A DNA stretch of 64,000 nucleotides from Thermoanaerobaculum sp964488355 (GCA_964488355.1 CAZAUJ010000012.1:1-64000), one strand, 5' to 3'; counted from the stretch's first letter, positions 7,164-16,342 are shown. Notes: generated from the letters alone by a model not told the origin. Program-made: numbers and translations.

Positions 7164-9226
7164 ACGGTCTCAGCCAGCCGCAGACGGGCATCCACGGCCA
7201 CCACCCCGTCGGGGAAGGCCAGCAGGGGGTTGATGTCGCACTCGACCAGCTGCGGCAGCCCCGTGGCCAAGGCTGACAACCGCAGCAGGGCGGCCACGAT
7301 AGCCTTCTTATCCACCGCGTGCATCCCGCGGAAGCTCTCCAACAGCGCCTTGCCCTTCAGCCCCTCCAGCATAGCCCAGGCGTCATCCTCGGCCAGCGGC
7401 GCCAGCCGGAAGCTCACATCTTGCCAGACCTCCACCGCCACGCCCCCCAAGCCCAAAGCCACCAGCGGCCCCATAGCGGGATCCCGGCTTACGCCGAGAA
7501 TGAGCTCCCGCCCACCAGGTAGGAAGCGCTGCAGCACGAACCCCTCGGAGGCCACCCCCGCCTCTCGCAGGCGGGCCAACATCCGGCTCGCCGCTTGGAG
7601 CAGCTGCTGTTCGTCTCGTAGATCGAGGGCAACGGCAGACAGCTCGCTCTTATGCACGAGAGCCTGGCCGAAAGCCTTCAGCACCACGGGATAGCCCAGC
7701 TCCTGCGCCCTTTGCGGCAGCTCCTCCACCCGCTGCACCACCGCCCAGGGGACCACCGGGATACCCACGTCGCTCAGGAGGGCAAAGGTCTCATTCGGTG
7801 GCAACACGCCGGTAGGTTGGGGCCGGCGGGCCGGCTGCCAGGGGGCCACCGGCACGCCTGGCGGGCGCCGGCGCACCTCGCCTGAGCGCTGGCAGGCGGC
7901 CAGAGCCTGCACCGCTTCTTCGGGAAAGCGAAAAACCGGGGGCAGGCCGGGGATCGCCAGCGCGTAACGGTAAAAGTCAGGGGCCGTCATGAACACCGGC
8001 ACGTAGGGGACCTGTGTGACCGTCTCGGCCAGGGCTGTGGCGACCTGAAAAGGAGGCGCCAAAGGCGGGGTCACGGCAATGGCCATGACCGCGTCCACGT
8101 TCGGATCCTGGCCTACCACCTCCAAGGCACGGGAAAAGTCGTCCGGCCGAGCGGAGGGCAGCATGTCCACCGGGTTGGCGACCGAGGCCTCGGCGGGTAG
8201 AAAGCTTCGCAAGGCCTGCTGCGTGCTGTGTGTAAGAGGTGCCAGCTCAAGCCCCTCCCGCGCCAGGGCATCGCAGGCCGCAATGGCCGGGCCACCAGCG
8301 TTGGAAAGCACCGCCACCCGTCGGCCCCTGGGAGCGGACACGCGCTCGCAGGTGCGCGCCCAGTGCAGCAGCTCCGACAAGCTGTTGGCGCGCAGGCAGC
8401 CCGCCTGGTGCAAGAGCGCGTCTACGGCTCGGTCTTCCACCGCCAAGGCACCCGTGTGCGAGCTGGCGGCTCGCTGTGCCGCCTGCGTGCGACCTGCCTT
8501 CAAAACCACCACCGGCTTTTGCCGGGTGAGCCCGCGCGCCACGCGCAGGAACCGCTGGGGTTCCTCGATGGCTTCCAGATAAAGCATCACCGCCCGCGTC
8601 CGCTCGTCCTCGGCAAACACCTCCAGGCAATCGCAGACGTTTACCACGGCCGAATTGCCCAAGGAAACAAACAGCGAGATGCCCAGACCAACCTCCTCCG
8701 CCTGTTCGAACATGGCCACACCCAAGGCCCCGGAATGGGAAGCGAAGGCCACACCGCCGGCGCGCGCGGGCACCGGGGAAAAGGTGGCGTCCAGGCGCAC
8801 CTGTGGGTCAGTGTTCACCAGCCCCATGCAGTTGGGGCCCAACATCACCGCCCCAGCCTGCCGCACCCGCGAAACAATGGCCGCCTCCAGCGCCGCTCCC
8901 TCCGCCCCGCCCTCGCGAAAGCCGGCAGTGATTAGCACCACCGCCTTCACCCCCCGCGCCAGCACCTCTTCCACCGCCGCCAGCGCCGCCTCCCGCGGCA
9001 CCATGACGATGGCCGCATCGGGTGCTTCTGGCAGCGCCGCCATCGAGGGATAACAGGGCAGCTCGCCAATCCGCTCGGCTTTCGGGTTCACGGGGTACAC
9101 ACGCCCCACAAAACCACCTCGTCTCAGGTTGGCCAGCAGGCGACCCGAAAGGGATTCTTTGCGGGACGAAACACCCACCAAAGCCAGCGAGCGCGGCGAG
9201 AACAAGCGGGCCAGCTCAGCGCGCAT
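7160..9226 (-). CDS. ADP-forming acyl-CoA synthetase, fused alpha and beta subunits
   Basis: A 688-residue protein of the NDP-forming acetyl-CoA synthetase family, which interconverts acyl-CoA + ADP + Pi and acid + CoA + ATP. The CoA-binding Rossmann domain comes first (SPRSLALVGVSSRKESLSGR), then the succinyl-CoA-synthetase-like domain with MLGPNCMGLVN and SHSGALG, and SSHTGALAVEDRAVD, then a C-terminal ATP-grasp domain (PNETFALLSDVGIPVVPW onward, ending DINPLLAFPDGVVAVDARL). There is no GNAT acetyltransferase domain, so it is not a Pat-type regulator. ATG 9226 follows GGAGG; the frame extends upstream without support. It is the last gene of the minus-strand foldase-ruvAB-lipid kinase run. 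A role in ATP-yielding fermentation of acyl-CoAs is an inference. Confidence 0.85.
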   Translation of the reverse strand: MRAELARLFSPRSLALVGVSSRKESLSGRLLANLRRGGFVGRVYPVNPKAERIGELPCYPSMAALPEAPDAAIVMVPREAALAAVEEVLARGVKAVVLITAGFREGGAEGAALEAAIVSRVRQAGAVMLGPNCMGLVNTDPQVRLDATFSPVPARAGGVAFASHSGALGVAMFEQAEEVGLGISLFVSLGNSAVVNVCDCLEVFAEDERTRAVMLYLEAIEEPQRFLRVARGLTRQKPVVVLKAGRTQAAQRAASSHTGALAVEDRAVDALLHQAGCLRANSLSELLHWARTCERVSAPRGRRVAVLSNAGGPAIAACDALAREGLELAPLTHSTQQALRSFLPAEASVANPVDMLPSARPDDFSRALEVVGQDPNVDAVMAIAVTPPLAPPFQVATALAETVTQVPYVPVFMTAPDFYRYALAIPGLPPVFRFPEEAVQALAACQRSGEVRRRPPGVPVAPWQPARRPQPTGVLPPNETFALLSDVGIPVVPWAVVQRVEELPQRAQELGYPVVLKAFGQALVHKSELSAVALDLRDEQQLLQAASRMLARLREAGVASEGFVLQRFLPGGRELILGVSRDPAMGPLVALGLGGVAVEVWQDVSFRLAPLAEDDAWAMLEGLKGKALLESFRGMHAVDKKAIVAALLRLSALATGLPQLVECDINPLLAFPDGVVAVDARLRLAETV

Positions 9227-9260
9227 GCGCCACCTCCGCGGCCATGCTAACAAAGGCGGG

Positions 9261-10151
9261 CTAGCTTGTGAATTGAGGAACAGGTACGCGCACGGTGACA
9301 AACTCCTGTGTGGCCTGCGCCGTCACCGGCAGGAAACCCGCCGGGTCACCGTCCAGCTGGTAAGGGATGCGGCCATCGCCGGTGAGACAAACGCGCTCGC
9401 CCCGCAGGCGCACCACACCCTTTTGTCTCAGATGCCTACCGAAGGGGATGCCAAAGAAAAAAGGGATGGCCACCCTGCGTCCCACCCGGGTCTGCACCAC
9501 CGCTTCAAAACCGGGCGAAAAGGGGTCGGCGTCCGGGGTCGCCAGAAAGGGCCCAGCGTAGCAGCGACCTTTGCCCAAAATGCACCACCCAGCGGGGAGC
9601 TGCTGCCCGTCCACCTCCACATGGAAAAAAGGTAGCTCGGCACGGAAGAACTCGGCAACTGCTTGCAGGGCAATGCCCGCCTTGCCGCCGTAGCGCTTGA
9701 GAGGGGCGGGCAAGTGATAGAGGATCAAGGCATCGGGCCCCGCCGAGAGAACAAAAAGGAAGATCTGTCCCCGATCCGTGCGGCCCACGAACAGCCGGCG
9801 CTCCTGCCCGGTCAGTTGAGCCGCCAACGCCTCAGCCGGTCGCCGCGGCAGTCCCAGCTCGTAGACCAGCACCGAGGTGGTGCCACCCGGCAGCAGCAGC
9901 ATGGCGGTGGGGCTGCCCAGAAGGCCGCGCGCCACCTCGTTGTAGGTGCCGTCGCCGCCCCAGACGGCCACCGCGTCGCAACCCGCCTCCCGTGCCTGTT
10001 GCGCCAAGTGGGTGGCGTGCCCCGGTGCCTGGGTAGGCCAAAGCTCCATGGCGTACCCGTACCGTGCCGCGGTGGCGGCCAAGGCCTGGTGTGGCACACG
10101 ACCCCTTCCCCCGCGGGCTGTCGGGTTGTAAATGAGCGGCAAGCGCCTCAT
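9261..10151 (-). CDS. Diacylglycerol/sphingosine-kinase family lipid kinase
   Basis: A 296-residue DAGK-catalytic-domain protein of the DgkB/YegS group. The nucleotide-binding hallmark WGGDGTYNEVARGLL and the following LPGGTTSVLVYELG are intact; the N-terminal IYNPTARGGRG is the usual opening. The C-terminal half is the beta-sandwich with DPFSPGFEAVV and GDPAG. It probably phosphorylates a diacylglycerol-like lipid with ATP at the inner membrane face. The ATG at 10151 overlaps the ruvB stop as ATGA, with a GAGGAGG ribosome site inside ruvB. Substrate is not determined by sequence alone. Confidence 0.85.
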   Translation of the reverse strand: MRRLPLIYNPTARGGRGRVPHQALAATAARYGYAMELWPTQAPGHATHLAQQAREAGCDAVAVWGGDGTYNEVARGLLGSPTAMLLLPGGTTSVLVYELGLPRRPAEALAAQLTGQERRLFVGRTDRGQIFLFVLSAGPDALILYHLPAPLKRYGGKAGIALQAVAEFFRAELPFFHVEVDGQQLPAGWCILGKGRCYAGPFLATPDADPFSPGFEAVVQTRVGRRVAIPFFFGIPFGRHLRQKGVVRLRGERVCLTGDGRIPYQLDGDPAGFLPVTAQATQEFVTVRVPVPQFTS

Positions 10152-11173
10152 CCCGCCTCCTCGGCAAAAAGAGGGGCGTTCACCGGAGGAAAACCCAGGT
10201 GCCGGCGGGCCAGGTCGGTGGCCACCCGACCGCGCGGTGTGCGTTGCAGGAAGCCTGCCTGCAGCAGGTAGGGCTCGTAAATGTCCTCCAAGGTGCCCTG
10301 GTCTTCGCCCAAGGTGGCCGCCAAGCTACGCAAGCCCACCGGGCCACCGCGGTACTGCTCCAAGATGGCCAAGAGCAGACGACGGTCCAACTCGTCTAAG
10401 CCGTAGGTGTCCACCTCAAGCCGTTCCAAGCCGAAGCGCGCCACCTCCACGGTGATGCGCTGCGAACCTTCCGCTTGGGCGAAGTCGCGCACCCGCCGCA
10501 AGAGTCGGTTGGCAATGCGCGGGGTACCCCGGCTCCTGCGGGCAATCTCTTCCGCTGCCTCCGCATCAATGGCCACACCCAGAATGCTGGCCGAGCGGGT
10601 AACGATTCGCGCAAGGGCCTGGGGCTGGTAAAAGTCCAGGCGATGGACAATGCCAAAACGATCCCGCAGAGGCGGGGGTAGCAAACCCGGACGGGTGGTA
10701 GCCCCCACCAGGGTGAAGGACGGCAGCTTCAACCGCATGGTGCGTGCGCCCGGACCCGAGCCCACCACCAAGTCGAGGGAAAAATCTTCCATCGCCGGGT
10801 AGAGGAGCTCCGCCACGTGGGCTGGAATGCGGTGCACCTCATCGACGAACAGCACCGAGCCGGGTTGTAAGTTGGTGAGGATGGCGGCCAAGTCACCGGT
10901 GCGCTCCAGCACCGGACCGGAGCTCACCTGAATGGGCACGCCCAGCTCGTAAGCCACGATGTGGGCAAGGGTGGTCTTGCCCAACCCGGGAGGGCCAAAA
11001 AGCAGCACGTGATCCAGGCTTTCCCCGCGGCTTTTGGCCGCCTGGATGAAAACCTCCAAGTTAGCCGTGACCTTCTCCTGGCCGATGTAGTCGGCCAGAC
11101 GCCGGGGACGTAAGGTCTCCTCGAACTTGACCTCGGTGGGGTCCCTCTGCGCTCGCAGCAGCGCTTCTGCCAC
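10148..11173 (-). CDS. ruvB: Holliday junction branch migration ATPase RuvB
   Basis: A 341-residue AAA+ motor that drives branch migration of Holliday junctions together with RuvA. Walker A is LLFGPPGLGKTTLAHIVAYE, Walker B is VLFVDEVHRI, sensor 1 is LVGATTRPGLL, the arginine finger region is PPLRDRFG, and the C-terminal winged helix has YEPYLLQAGFLQRTPRGR. All are standard. The start is a GTG with a weak GAGG site; no better in-frame start exists. ruvA lies 78 bp upstream and the lipid kinase overlaps its end. No ruvC is seen in the window. Confidence 0.96.
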   Translation of the reverse strand: MAEALLRAQRDPTEVKFEETLRPRRLADYIGQEKVTANLEVFIQAAKSRGESLDHVLLFGPPGLGKTTLAHIVAYELGVPIQVSSGPVLERTGDLAAILTNLQPGSVLFVDEVHRIPAHVAELLYPAMEDFSLDLVVGSGPGARTMRLKLPSFTLVGATTRPGLLPPPLRDRFGIVHRLDFYQPQALARIVTRSASILGVAIDAEAAEEIARRSRGTPRIANRLLRRVRDFAQAEGSQRITVEVARFGLERLEVDTYGLDELDRRLLLAILEQYRGGPVGLRSLAATLGEDQGTLEDIYEPYLLQAGFLQRTPRGRVATDLARRHLGFPPVNAPLFAEEAG

Positions 11174-11251
11174 GGCCTCATCTTAGCCTACGGATGCCGT
11201 CCCGGATAACAGCCTGATCAGGTTCCACCGTCCAAGGGGAACGTGCGCCGC

Positions 11252-11830
11252 CTAGGAACTCACCCTCACCAGCTGGCGCAGGGCCTCGCGCAACAGCTCA
11301 GGCAGCTCCCAGTCCGCCCGCTGGCGCAAGAGCGAGCCCACCAACTCCGCCGCTTGTTTGTGGCTGTAACCCAAGTTCACCAGGGCGGAAACCGCGTCCT
11401 CGCGCAGAGAGGCCATCGGCGGTTGGACCATTTTGGCCAGCTTGCCTTTGAGCTCCACCACCACGCGCTCGGCGGTGCGCCGGCCCACCCCAGGGGCTTG
11501 GGCCAAGACCTGCCAGTCGGCGTTCTCTACCGCCGCCACCAGCTCCTCCGGCGTGAGGCTGGAAAGAAGGGCCAACGCCATGCGCGGGCCCACCCCCGCC
11601 ACGGCCAACAACTGGCGAAAGACGTCTCGCTCCGCTGAGCTGGGGAAGCCGAAGAGGGCCAGCTGGTCCTGGCGCACATGGGTGTGCACAAAAAGGCTCA
11701 CGTCCTCCCTTCCTTGCAGCTTGGCGTAGGCGGAAAGGGGCAGGCTTACCTCGTAACCCACCCCGCCCACTTCGACCACCGCCTGGCCCGGAGTGAGAGC
11801 CAAAAGGCGCCCACGCAGGAAAGCAATCAT
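11252..11830 (-). CDS. ruvA: Holliday junction DNA helicase subunit RuvA
   Basis: A 192-residue RuvA that binds four-way junctions and recruits RuvB. The N-terminal OB fold (MIAFLRGRLLALTPGQAVVE, then GVGYEVSLP), the two helix-hairpin-helix motifs (LLAVAGVGPRMALALLS and VLAQAPGVGRRTAERVVVEL) and the C-terminal domain III (DAVSALVNLGYSHKQA) are all present. The ATG overlaps the stop of the upstream foldase gene as ATGA, so the two are translationally coupled. Confidence 0.96.
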   Translation of the reverse strand: MIAFLRGRLLALTPGQAVVEVGGVGYEVSLPLSAYAKLQGREDVSLFVHTHVRQDQLALFGFPSSAERDVFRQLLAVAGVGPRMALALLSSLTPEELVAAVENADWQVLAQAPGVGRRTAERVVVELKGKLAKMVQPPMASLREDAVSALVNLGYSHKQAAELVGSLLRQRADWELPELLREALRQLVRVSS

Positions 11831-13758
11831 TCCTGCCGCGGCGCGAACCGCGCCAGAAGCTCTTGGTTGACGGTCATGGGCTGGTTGCGCTTGGCCTCCG
11901 CCAAAAGCGTGTCCAAGAGCTTCTGCAGCTGGTCCTCCACCATGCTGCGGCGCAGGTTTTCCCGAGCAGCTGCCACCTCCTGGGCGGTGGCAACCTTCTT
12001 CTCGCGAACCTGGGCCAGCGCCACCCCACGCTCGCCCACCACGATGGGCTCGGTCACGCCACCCACCGGAGCGGCAAACACCGCTTCCTCCAGAGCTTGC
12101 GCCATACCCACGCCGGGGATGGCGGTCCCCCGGTGGAACTCCTGCACGGGAGTTACCTGCACGGCAAAGGCTCGGGCTACATCGCTCAAGGGCAATCCGC
12201 GCTTGGCTGCCAGCTCCGTTTTGACCTGCTGGAGGGCTTTGAGCCGCCGAGCCCCTTCCATCGCCTCCTCTTTGGCTTCCTCAAAGGGAGTCTGGCCGGG
12301 CTTGCGCACCTTCTCCAGCCGGTAAACCACCCAACCGCGGGGCGTGCGGCGCGGCCCGCCCACGAAGCCTTCCTTGGCTTTTTTCAGCTCCTCCAGGAAC
12401 GCAGGGTCGCGACCCAGTCCCGGGATCACCCCATCCTCCAGGGAAAAGAAGGGGGTGACGTTGGAGCTGACCACCGTATCCGCCAGCGCCTGCCAGTCTT
12501 GCTCGCGCGTCAGCTTTTCGGCGGTGATTTTTTCCTTGAGGGCAGTGGCCCGTGTGGACGCTTGCGCATCCGCCAGGTTTTCCGTCAGCTTAAAGCGGAT
12601 GAGCTCCCGCACCTCTTCCAAAGGCCGCAAATGGGCGGGTTTTTTGTCCTCCAGCAGGATGATGTGGTAGCCAAATTGGGAACGAACCAGCTCTGACACC
12701 TCCCCAGGCTTGAGGGCAAACACCGCGTCCTCGAACTCCTTGACCATGCGCCCTCGGCCAAACCAACCCAAATCACCGCCGCTTTCCTTGCTGCCAGGAT
12801 CCTCCGAGTACTCGCGGGCGAGGGCGCCAAAGTCCGACCCCTTAGCTTTGGCCTTGGCGAGGAGGGCTTCAGCCCGCGTACGAGCTTTGGCCCAAGCCTC
12901 TTCCCCCTCCCCTTCCGGGCGAATCAGGATGTGCCGCGCCTTGACCTCCTCGGGCGAGCGAAACTCGTCCTGGTGCGTGCGGTAGTACTCGGCAATGCGC
13001 CCCTCGTCCACAGGTAAGGTCTGACGCAGGCGCGTGGGATCCACCAGTAGGTAGCGCAGCTTCACCTGCTGTCCATGGGTGAACTGGTCGATGTGGCTGT
13101 CGTAGTATGCCTTGGCCTCCTCCTCGCTAGCGCGAGTGGTGGGAAAGGCGTAACTGCTGGGAACGAACACCACGTCGAAGGTGGCCGACTCGTTGCGCCG
13201 GCGGTACTCGCGCTCCACCTCGCTGTCGGGTATAACGATGCCCTCCCGCAGCACCTTGCCTAGCTTCTCGAGGAGCATCTCCTCCCGCAGGTTGGCCTCG
13301 AACTCTTCCGGGGTGGTTTGATTGGCAGCTAAGATGCGAGCATAGAGCTCCTGACCAACGAAGGTGCTATCCTCCTTCTGGAACACCTTGAAGCTGGCGA
13401 TGCGCTCGGCCAGCTCCTGGTCGCTCACCTTTAACTTTAACTTTTCCGCCTCCCGAGCCAGCAGCTTGCGGTCAATGAGGTTGCGCAGCGCCAGCTGTCC
13501 CAGGTCCAGGCTTGGGCGGATGACCTCGTACTGCTGTCCGTAAAGGCTGCGCAGGCGATCGTCGGTGAGCCGCACCTCCTTGAGAAAAGCGGCTTCCGAG
13601 ATCTCGATGCCCGCCACCCGTGCCGCCAGCCCTTGCATGCCGCCGCCGCGCAGCCGCCCGGCGCCCCAGTCCACAAAGATCAGCAAGACGAACACAAACA
13701 CCACGAACCACAGGACCCACTTGAGGTTCTTTAGGTTTTCGCGCATCAGTTTGAGCAT
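11827..13758 (-). CDS. PpiD/SurA-like membrane-anchored peptidyl-prolyl isomerase
   Basis: A 643-residue periplasmic foldase held in the inner membrane by one N-terminal helix (about residues 13-31, WVLWFVVFVFVLLIFVDW). A SurA_N-like chaperone domain follows (IDRKLLAREAEKLKLKVSDQ). The parvulin PPIase domain has VKARHILIRPEGEG, then YSEDPGSKESGGDLGWFGRG and FGYHIILLEDKKP. A second, degenerate PPIase-like region lies near the C-terminus. This is the PpiD layout, helping outer-membrane or secreted proteins fold. ATG 13758 follows GGGAGG. It heads the foldase-ruvA-ruvB-lipid kinase-acyl-CoA synthetase run and has its own promoter in the divergent region with the FecR-domain gene. Confidence 0.87.
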   Translation of the reverse strand: MLKLMRENLKNLKWVLWFVVFVFVLLIFVDWGAGRLRGGGMQGLAARVAGIEISEAAFLKEVRLTDDRLRSLYGQQYEVIRPSLDLGQLALRNLIDRKLLAREAEKLKLKVSDQELAERIASFKVFQKEDSTFVGQELYARILAANQTTPEEFEANLREEMLLEKLGKVLREGIVIPDSEVEREYRRRNESATFDVVFVPSSYAFPTTRASEEEAKAYYDSHIDQFTHGQQVKLRYLLVDPTRLRQTLPVDEGRIAEYYRTHQDEFRSPEEVKARHILIRPEGEGEEAWAKARTRAEALLAKAKAKGSDFGALAREYSEDPGSKESGGDLGWFGRGRMVKEFEDAVFALKPGEVSELVRSQFGYHIILLEDKKPAHLRPLEEVRELIRFKLTENLADAQASTRATALKEKITAEKLTREQDWQALADTVVSSNVTPFFSLEDGVIPGLGRDPAFLEELKKAKEGFVGGPRRTPRGWVVYRLEKVRKPGQTPFEEAKEEAMEGARRLKALQQVKTELAAKRGLPLSDVARAFAVQVTPVQEFHRGTAIPGVGMAQALEEAVFAAPVGGVTEPIVVGERGVALAQVREKKVATAQEVAAARENLRRSMVEDQLQKLLDTLLAEAKRNQPMTVNQELLARFAPRQE

Positions 13759-13792
13759 GACAAAAGGACCTCCCGTTGCCCGAAGGCGTGGG

Positions 13793-13857
13793 ATTGTAAC
13801 GCCAGCGCCCGGGGACCCGCAAGGCGCGTTGCGCCTTTTTGCGGGCGGTGGTAAGGT
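13793..13857. promoter_or_regulatory. Divergent promoters sharing an inverted repeat (foldase and FecR genes)
   Basis: On the minus strand TACAAT (13793-13798) lies 18 bp from TTGCGG (13817-13822). On the plus strand TTGCGC (13829-13834) lies 17 bp from TAAGGT (13852-13857). Both -35 elements fall inside an inverted repeat (13816-13845; CCCGCAA and GGCGC pairing with GCGCC and TTGCGGG), so the two promoters compete for or share one structured site. A regulator binding the repeat could control both genes. Confidence 0.5.
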
Positions 13858-13873
13858 GTGCAGCGGTTGACGT

Positions 13874-15310
13874 ATGCCCTCGCCGTCCCGCCCACGACTG
13901 GAAGTGGATTGGGTGGTAGTCCCCGTTGCGGGCCTCCGCAAGTGGGGCCTGGCCATTCTCCTGGGGCTTTTGCTCACGGCCCTTGCGGCGGCCGGCTGGC
14001 TGCTTCTGCACGAGCCAGCTAACAAGAAGGCAGCGCGGCTGATTCAGCAAGCCACTGCCACCGCTGAGGACGTGCGCCGAGCCGGCATTTCCGAGGGTCT
14101 TTCGGGGGAGTTCGAGCAAGCCACCAGGCTGTTGGCCCAAGCGAACGAGGATTTCAGCCATGGCGATTTCCCGGCGGCGGCAGCGCGCGCGGAAGGTGCC
14201 CTTCACCGCTTCGAGCTGCTTTTACGCCTCGTCAACCGCGAATTCGTGGGGGCGGCTCAAGTGATTGCCGTTTCGGGTCGGGTCGAGGTGCAACGCGCCA
14301 ACCAGACCAATTGGGAACGGGCTCGGGAAAAACAAGCCCTTTACAACGGGGATTTTATCAAGACCGCGGCCGATGCCACCGCTGAGCTGCTGTTCGCCGA
14401 TGGCACGGTCTACCGCGTGGGCCCCGACAGCTTGCTGGAAATTCACCGGGAAGCGCGCACCGGCCCGCGTCCCGAACCGGGCGAGGTGAAGGTCCGGGTA
14501 GGCCAGGTCAACGTGTCCACCGCGCTCAACAGTTCCAGCGTGGTCACGGAAAGCGCCGGCGTGCGAATCGCCCAAGAATCCCGCGTGGGTGTGGAGGTGG
14601 CTGAAAATGCCACCACGGTGGTGGCAGCTTACGCTGGCCGGGCGCAGGTGGCCGCTGCCGCCGGTGGCACGGTGGAGCTGACGGAGAGGCAGGCGGTCAC
14701 CGCCCAGCGCGAGGCCGGGCTCTCCCCCCGCCGAGCGATTCCCGAACCGCCCCAACTGGAGGCTCCCCAGGCGAATGCTCTCATCAACATGGACCAGTCG
14801 GACCGCGTAGTCCTGAGGTGGCGGCCCGTGCCGGGCGTGGCGGGTTACAAAGTGCAGGTGAGCCGCTCCCATTTGTTCGCCCCCGCCAACATCGAGGTGG
14901 AGGCCACCCTCAAGGAGCCCACGGTCACCTTGCGACTGCGGTTGCCCGGGACCTACTACTGGCGGGTAGCCTCTGTGGGACCCCAGCAAACGCCCTCCGA
15001 GTGGAGCCCACCGCGGTCTTTCAGGGGCTATTCCGGTGCGCGGGTGGAGGAGCTGGCCGATACCACGCCACCACCCTTGTCGGTGCAGAGGCCACAGCAA
15101 ATGGGCAATTTCTTCCTCATTCAGGGCGTGACCGAGCCCGGTGCCACCGTGACAATCAACGGCGAGGCGGTGGCTGTGGCCGGCGATGGGAGCTTCAAGA
15201 AGGCGGTGGCCGTCACTCGCGAGGGTAGGAATGTGATCGTCATTCGGGCGGTGGACCCAGCTGGCAACAGCACCGAGCACCGCGAGACCGTGTTTGTGGA
15301 GGTGGACTGA
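13874..15310 (+). CDS. Membrane-anchored FecR-domain protein with Ig/FN3-like C-terminus
   Basis: A 478-residue protein with a short cytoplasmic start, one transmembrane helix at about residues 25-47 (GLAILLGLLLTALAAAGWLL), a helical stretch, then a FecR-like beta domain (AAQVIAVSGRVEVQRANQTN, then ALYNGDFIKTAADATAELLF). The C-terminal half has fibronectin-III-like sequence (VLRWRPVPGVAGYKVQVSRS, TYYWRVASVG) and a last Ig-like module (GATVTINGEAVAVAGDGSFK). FecR domains often sense or scaffold in the periplasm. It stands directly before mreB (5 bp), so it may be made with the cell-shape proteins, though its role there is unknown. Promoter TTGCGC-N17-TAAGGT lies just upstream. Confidence 0.8.
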   Translation: MPSPSRPRLEVDWVVVPVAGLRKWGLAILLGLLLTALAAAGWLLLHEPANKKAARLIQQATATAEDVRRAGISEGLSGEFEQATRLLAQANEDFSHGDFPAAAARAEGALHRFELLLRLVNREFVGAAQVIAVSGRVEVQRANQTNWERAREKQALYNGDFIKTAADATAELLFADGTVYRVGPDSLLEIHREARTGPRPEPGEVKVRVGQVNVSTALNSSSVVTESAGVRIAQESRVGVEVAENATTVVAAYAGRAQVAAAAGGTVELTERQAVTAQREAGLSPRRAIPEPPQLEAPQANALINMDQSDRVVLRWRPVPGVAGYKVQVSRSHLFAPANIEVEATLKEPTVTLRLRLPGTYYWRVASVGPQQTPSEWSPPRSFRGYSGARVEELADTTPPPLSVQRPQQMGNFFLIQGVTEPGATVTINGEAVAVAGDGSFKKAVAVTREGRNVIVIRAVDPAGNSTEHRETVFVEVD

Positions 15311-15315
15311 AAATC

Positions 15316-16341
15316 ATGGGGTTCTCTTCCTTTCTCTCGATCTTTTCTTCCGATTTGGCCGTGGACTTGGGTACAGCCACCACGCTGGTCTACACCAGGG
15401 CTCGAGGCATTGTGGTGTTCGAACCCTCCATCGTGGCCGTGAACCGCATAACCAACAAGGTAGAAGCGGTCGGGCAAGCGGCTAAAGAAATGCTGGGCAA
15501 GACACCAGGCAACATCGTAGCCATTCGCCCCATGAAAGACGGCGTGATTGCCGATTTCGAAGTGACGGAGAAAATGCTCGAGTACTTCATCCGCAAGGCG
15601 CACGGCCGCTCCTTCCTCGTGCGCCCGCGCATCATCATCTCGGTGCCGTCGGAAATCACGCCGGTGGAAAAGCGCGCGGTGAGGGACTCGGCCTTGCGCG
15701 CGGGAGCCAGCGAGGTCTACCTGGTGGAGCAAGCGATGGCTGCCGCCATCGGTGCGGGCCTCCCCATTACCGAGCCCTCGGGCAACATGATTGTGGATAT
15801 CGGTGGCGGTACCACCGATGTGGCCGTGATTTCCTTAGCGGGCATCGTCTACTCCAAGTCGGTGCGGGTGGCTGGCAACGAGATGGACGAGGCCATCATC
15901 AGCTACATCAAGCGCAAGTACAACCTGCTGATTGGCGAGCGCACGGCGGAAGTCATTAAGATCGAGTTGGGCAATGCCTACCCCGACGGCACAAACCGCA
16001 CCATGGAGGTCAAAGGCCGCGATCTGGTGGAGGGAATCCCCAAAACGCTAACGGTTTCCTGCGAGGAAATTAGGGAGGCGCTGGCGGAAACGGTCAACGT
16101 GATCGTCGACACCGTGCGCACCGCTTTGGAGCGCACCCCCCCAGAGCTTTCCGCCGACATCATTGACAAGGGCATCGTGTTGGCAGGTGGTGGGTCGCTG
16201 TTGCGGGGCCTGGACCAGCGCCTGCGGGAGGAAACGGGGATACCCGTGTCCCATTGCGACGAGCCGGTGTCGGCGGTGGTGCGGGGCACGGGCATGATGC
16301 TCACCGACATGAACTTGCTCAAGAAGATCGCCCTCGAATGA
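15316..16341 (+). CDS. mreB: Rod-shape-determining actin homologue MreB
   Basis: A 341-residue bacterial actin. ATP-binding motifs are intact: phosphate 1 VDLGTATTLVYTRARGIVV, phosphate 2 MIVDIGGGTTDVAVISL, and the adenosine site IVLAGGGSLLRGLDQRL. It polymerises under the inner membrane and guides elongation of peptidoglycan by the PBP2-RodA pair encoded just downstream. Only 5 bp separate it from the FecR-domain gene, and there is no clear ribosome site, so coupling to the upstream gene is likely. Confidence 0.97.
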   Translation: MGFSSFLSIFSSDLAVDLGTATTLVYTRARGIVVFEPSIVAVNRITNKVEAVGQAAKEMLGKTPGNIVAIRPMKDGVIADFEVTEKMLEYFIRKAHGRSFLVRPRIIISVPSEITPVEKRAVRDSALRAGASEVYLVEQAMAAAIGAGLPITEPSGNMIVDIGGGTTDVAVISLAGIVYSKSVRVAGNEMDEAIISYIKRKYNLLIGERTAEVIKIELGNAYPDGTNRTMEVKGRDLVEGIPKTLTVSCEEIREALAETVNVIVDTVRTALERTPPELSADIIDKGIVLAGGGSLLRGLDQRLREETGIPVSHCDEPVSAVVRGTGMMLTDMNLLKKIALE

Positions 16342-16342
16342 C

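Noticed and set aside
11174..11251. TPP riboswitch before ruvB
   Set aside because: Only two short blocks match; the CUGAGA box and both stems are missing, and the downstream gene is unrelated to thiamin. Kept only as an unexplained spacer.
14222..15280. A 352-codon minus frame opposite the FecR-domain gene
   Set aside because: His/Gly-rich shadow translation of the real gene; no start signal or motif.
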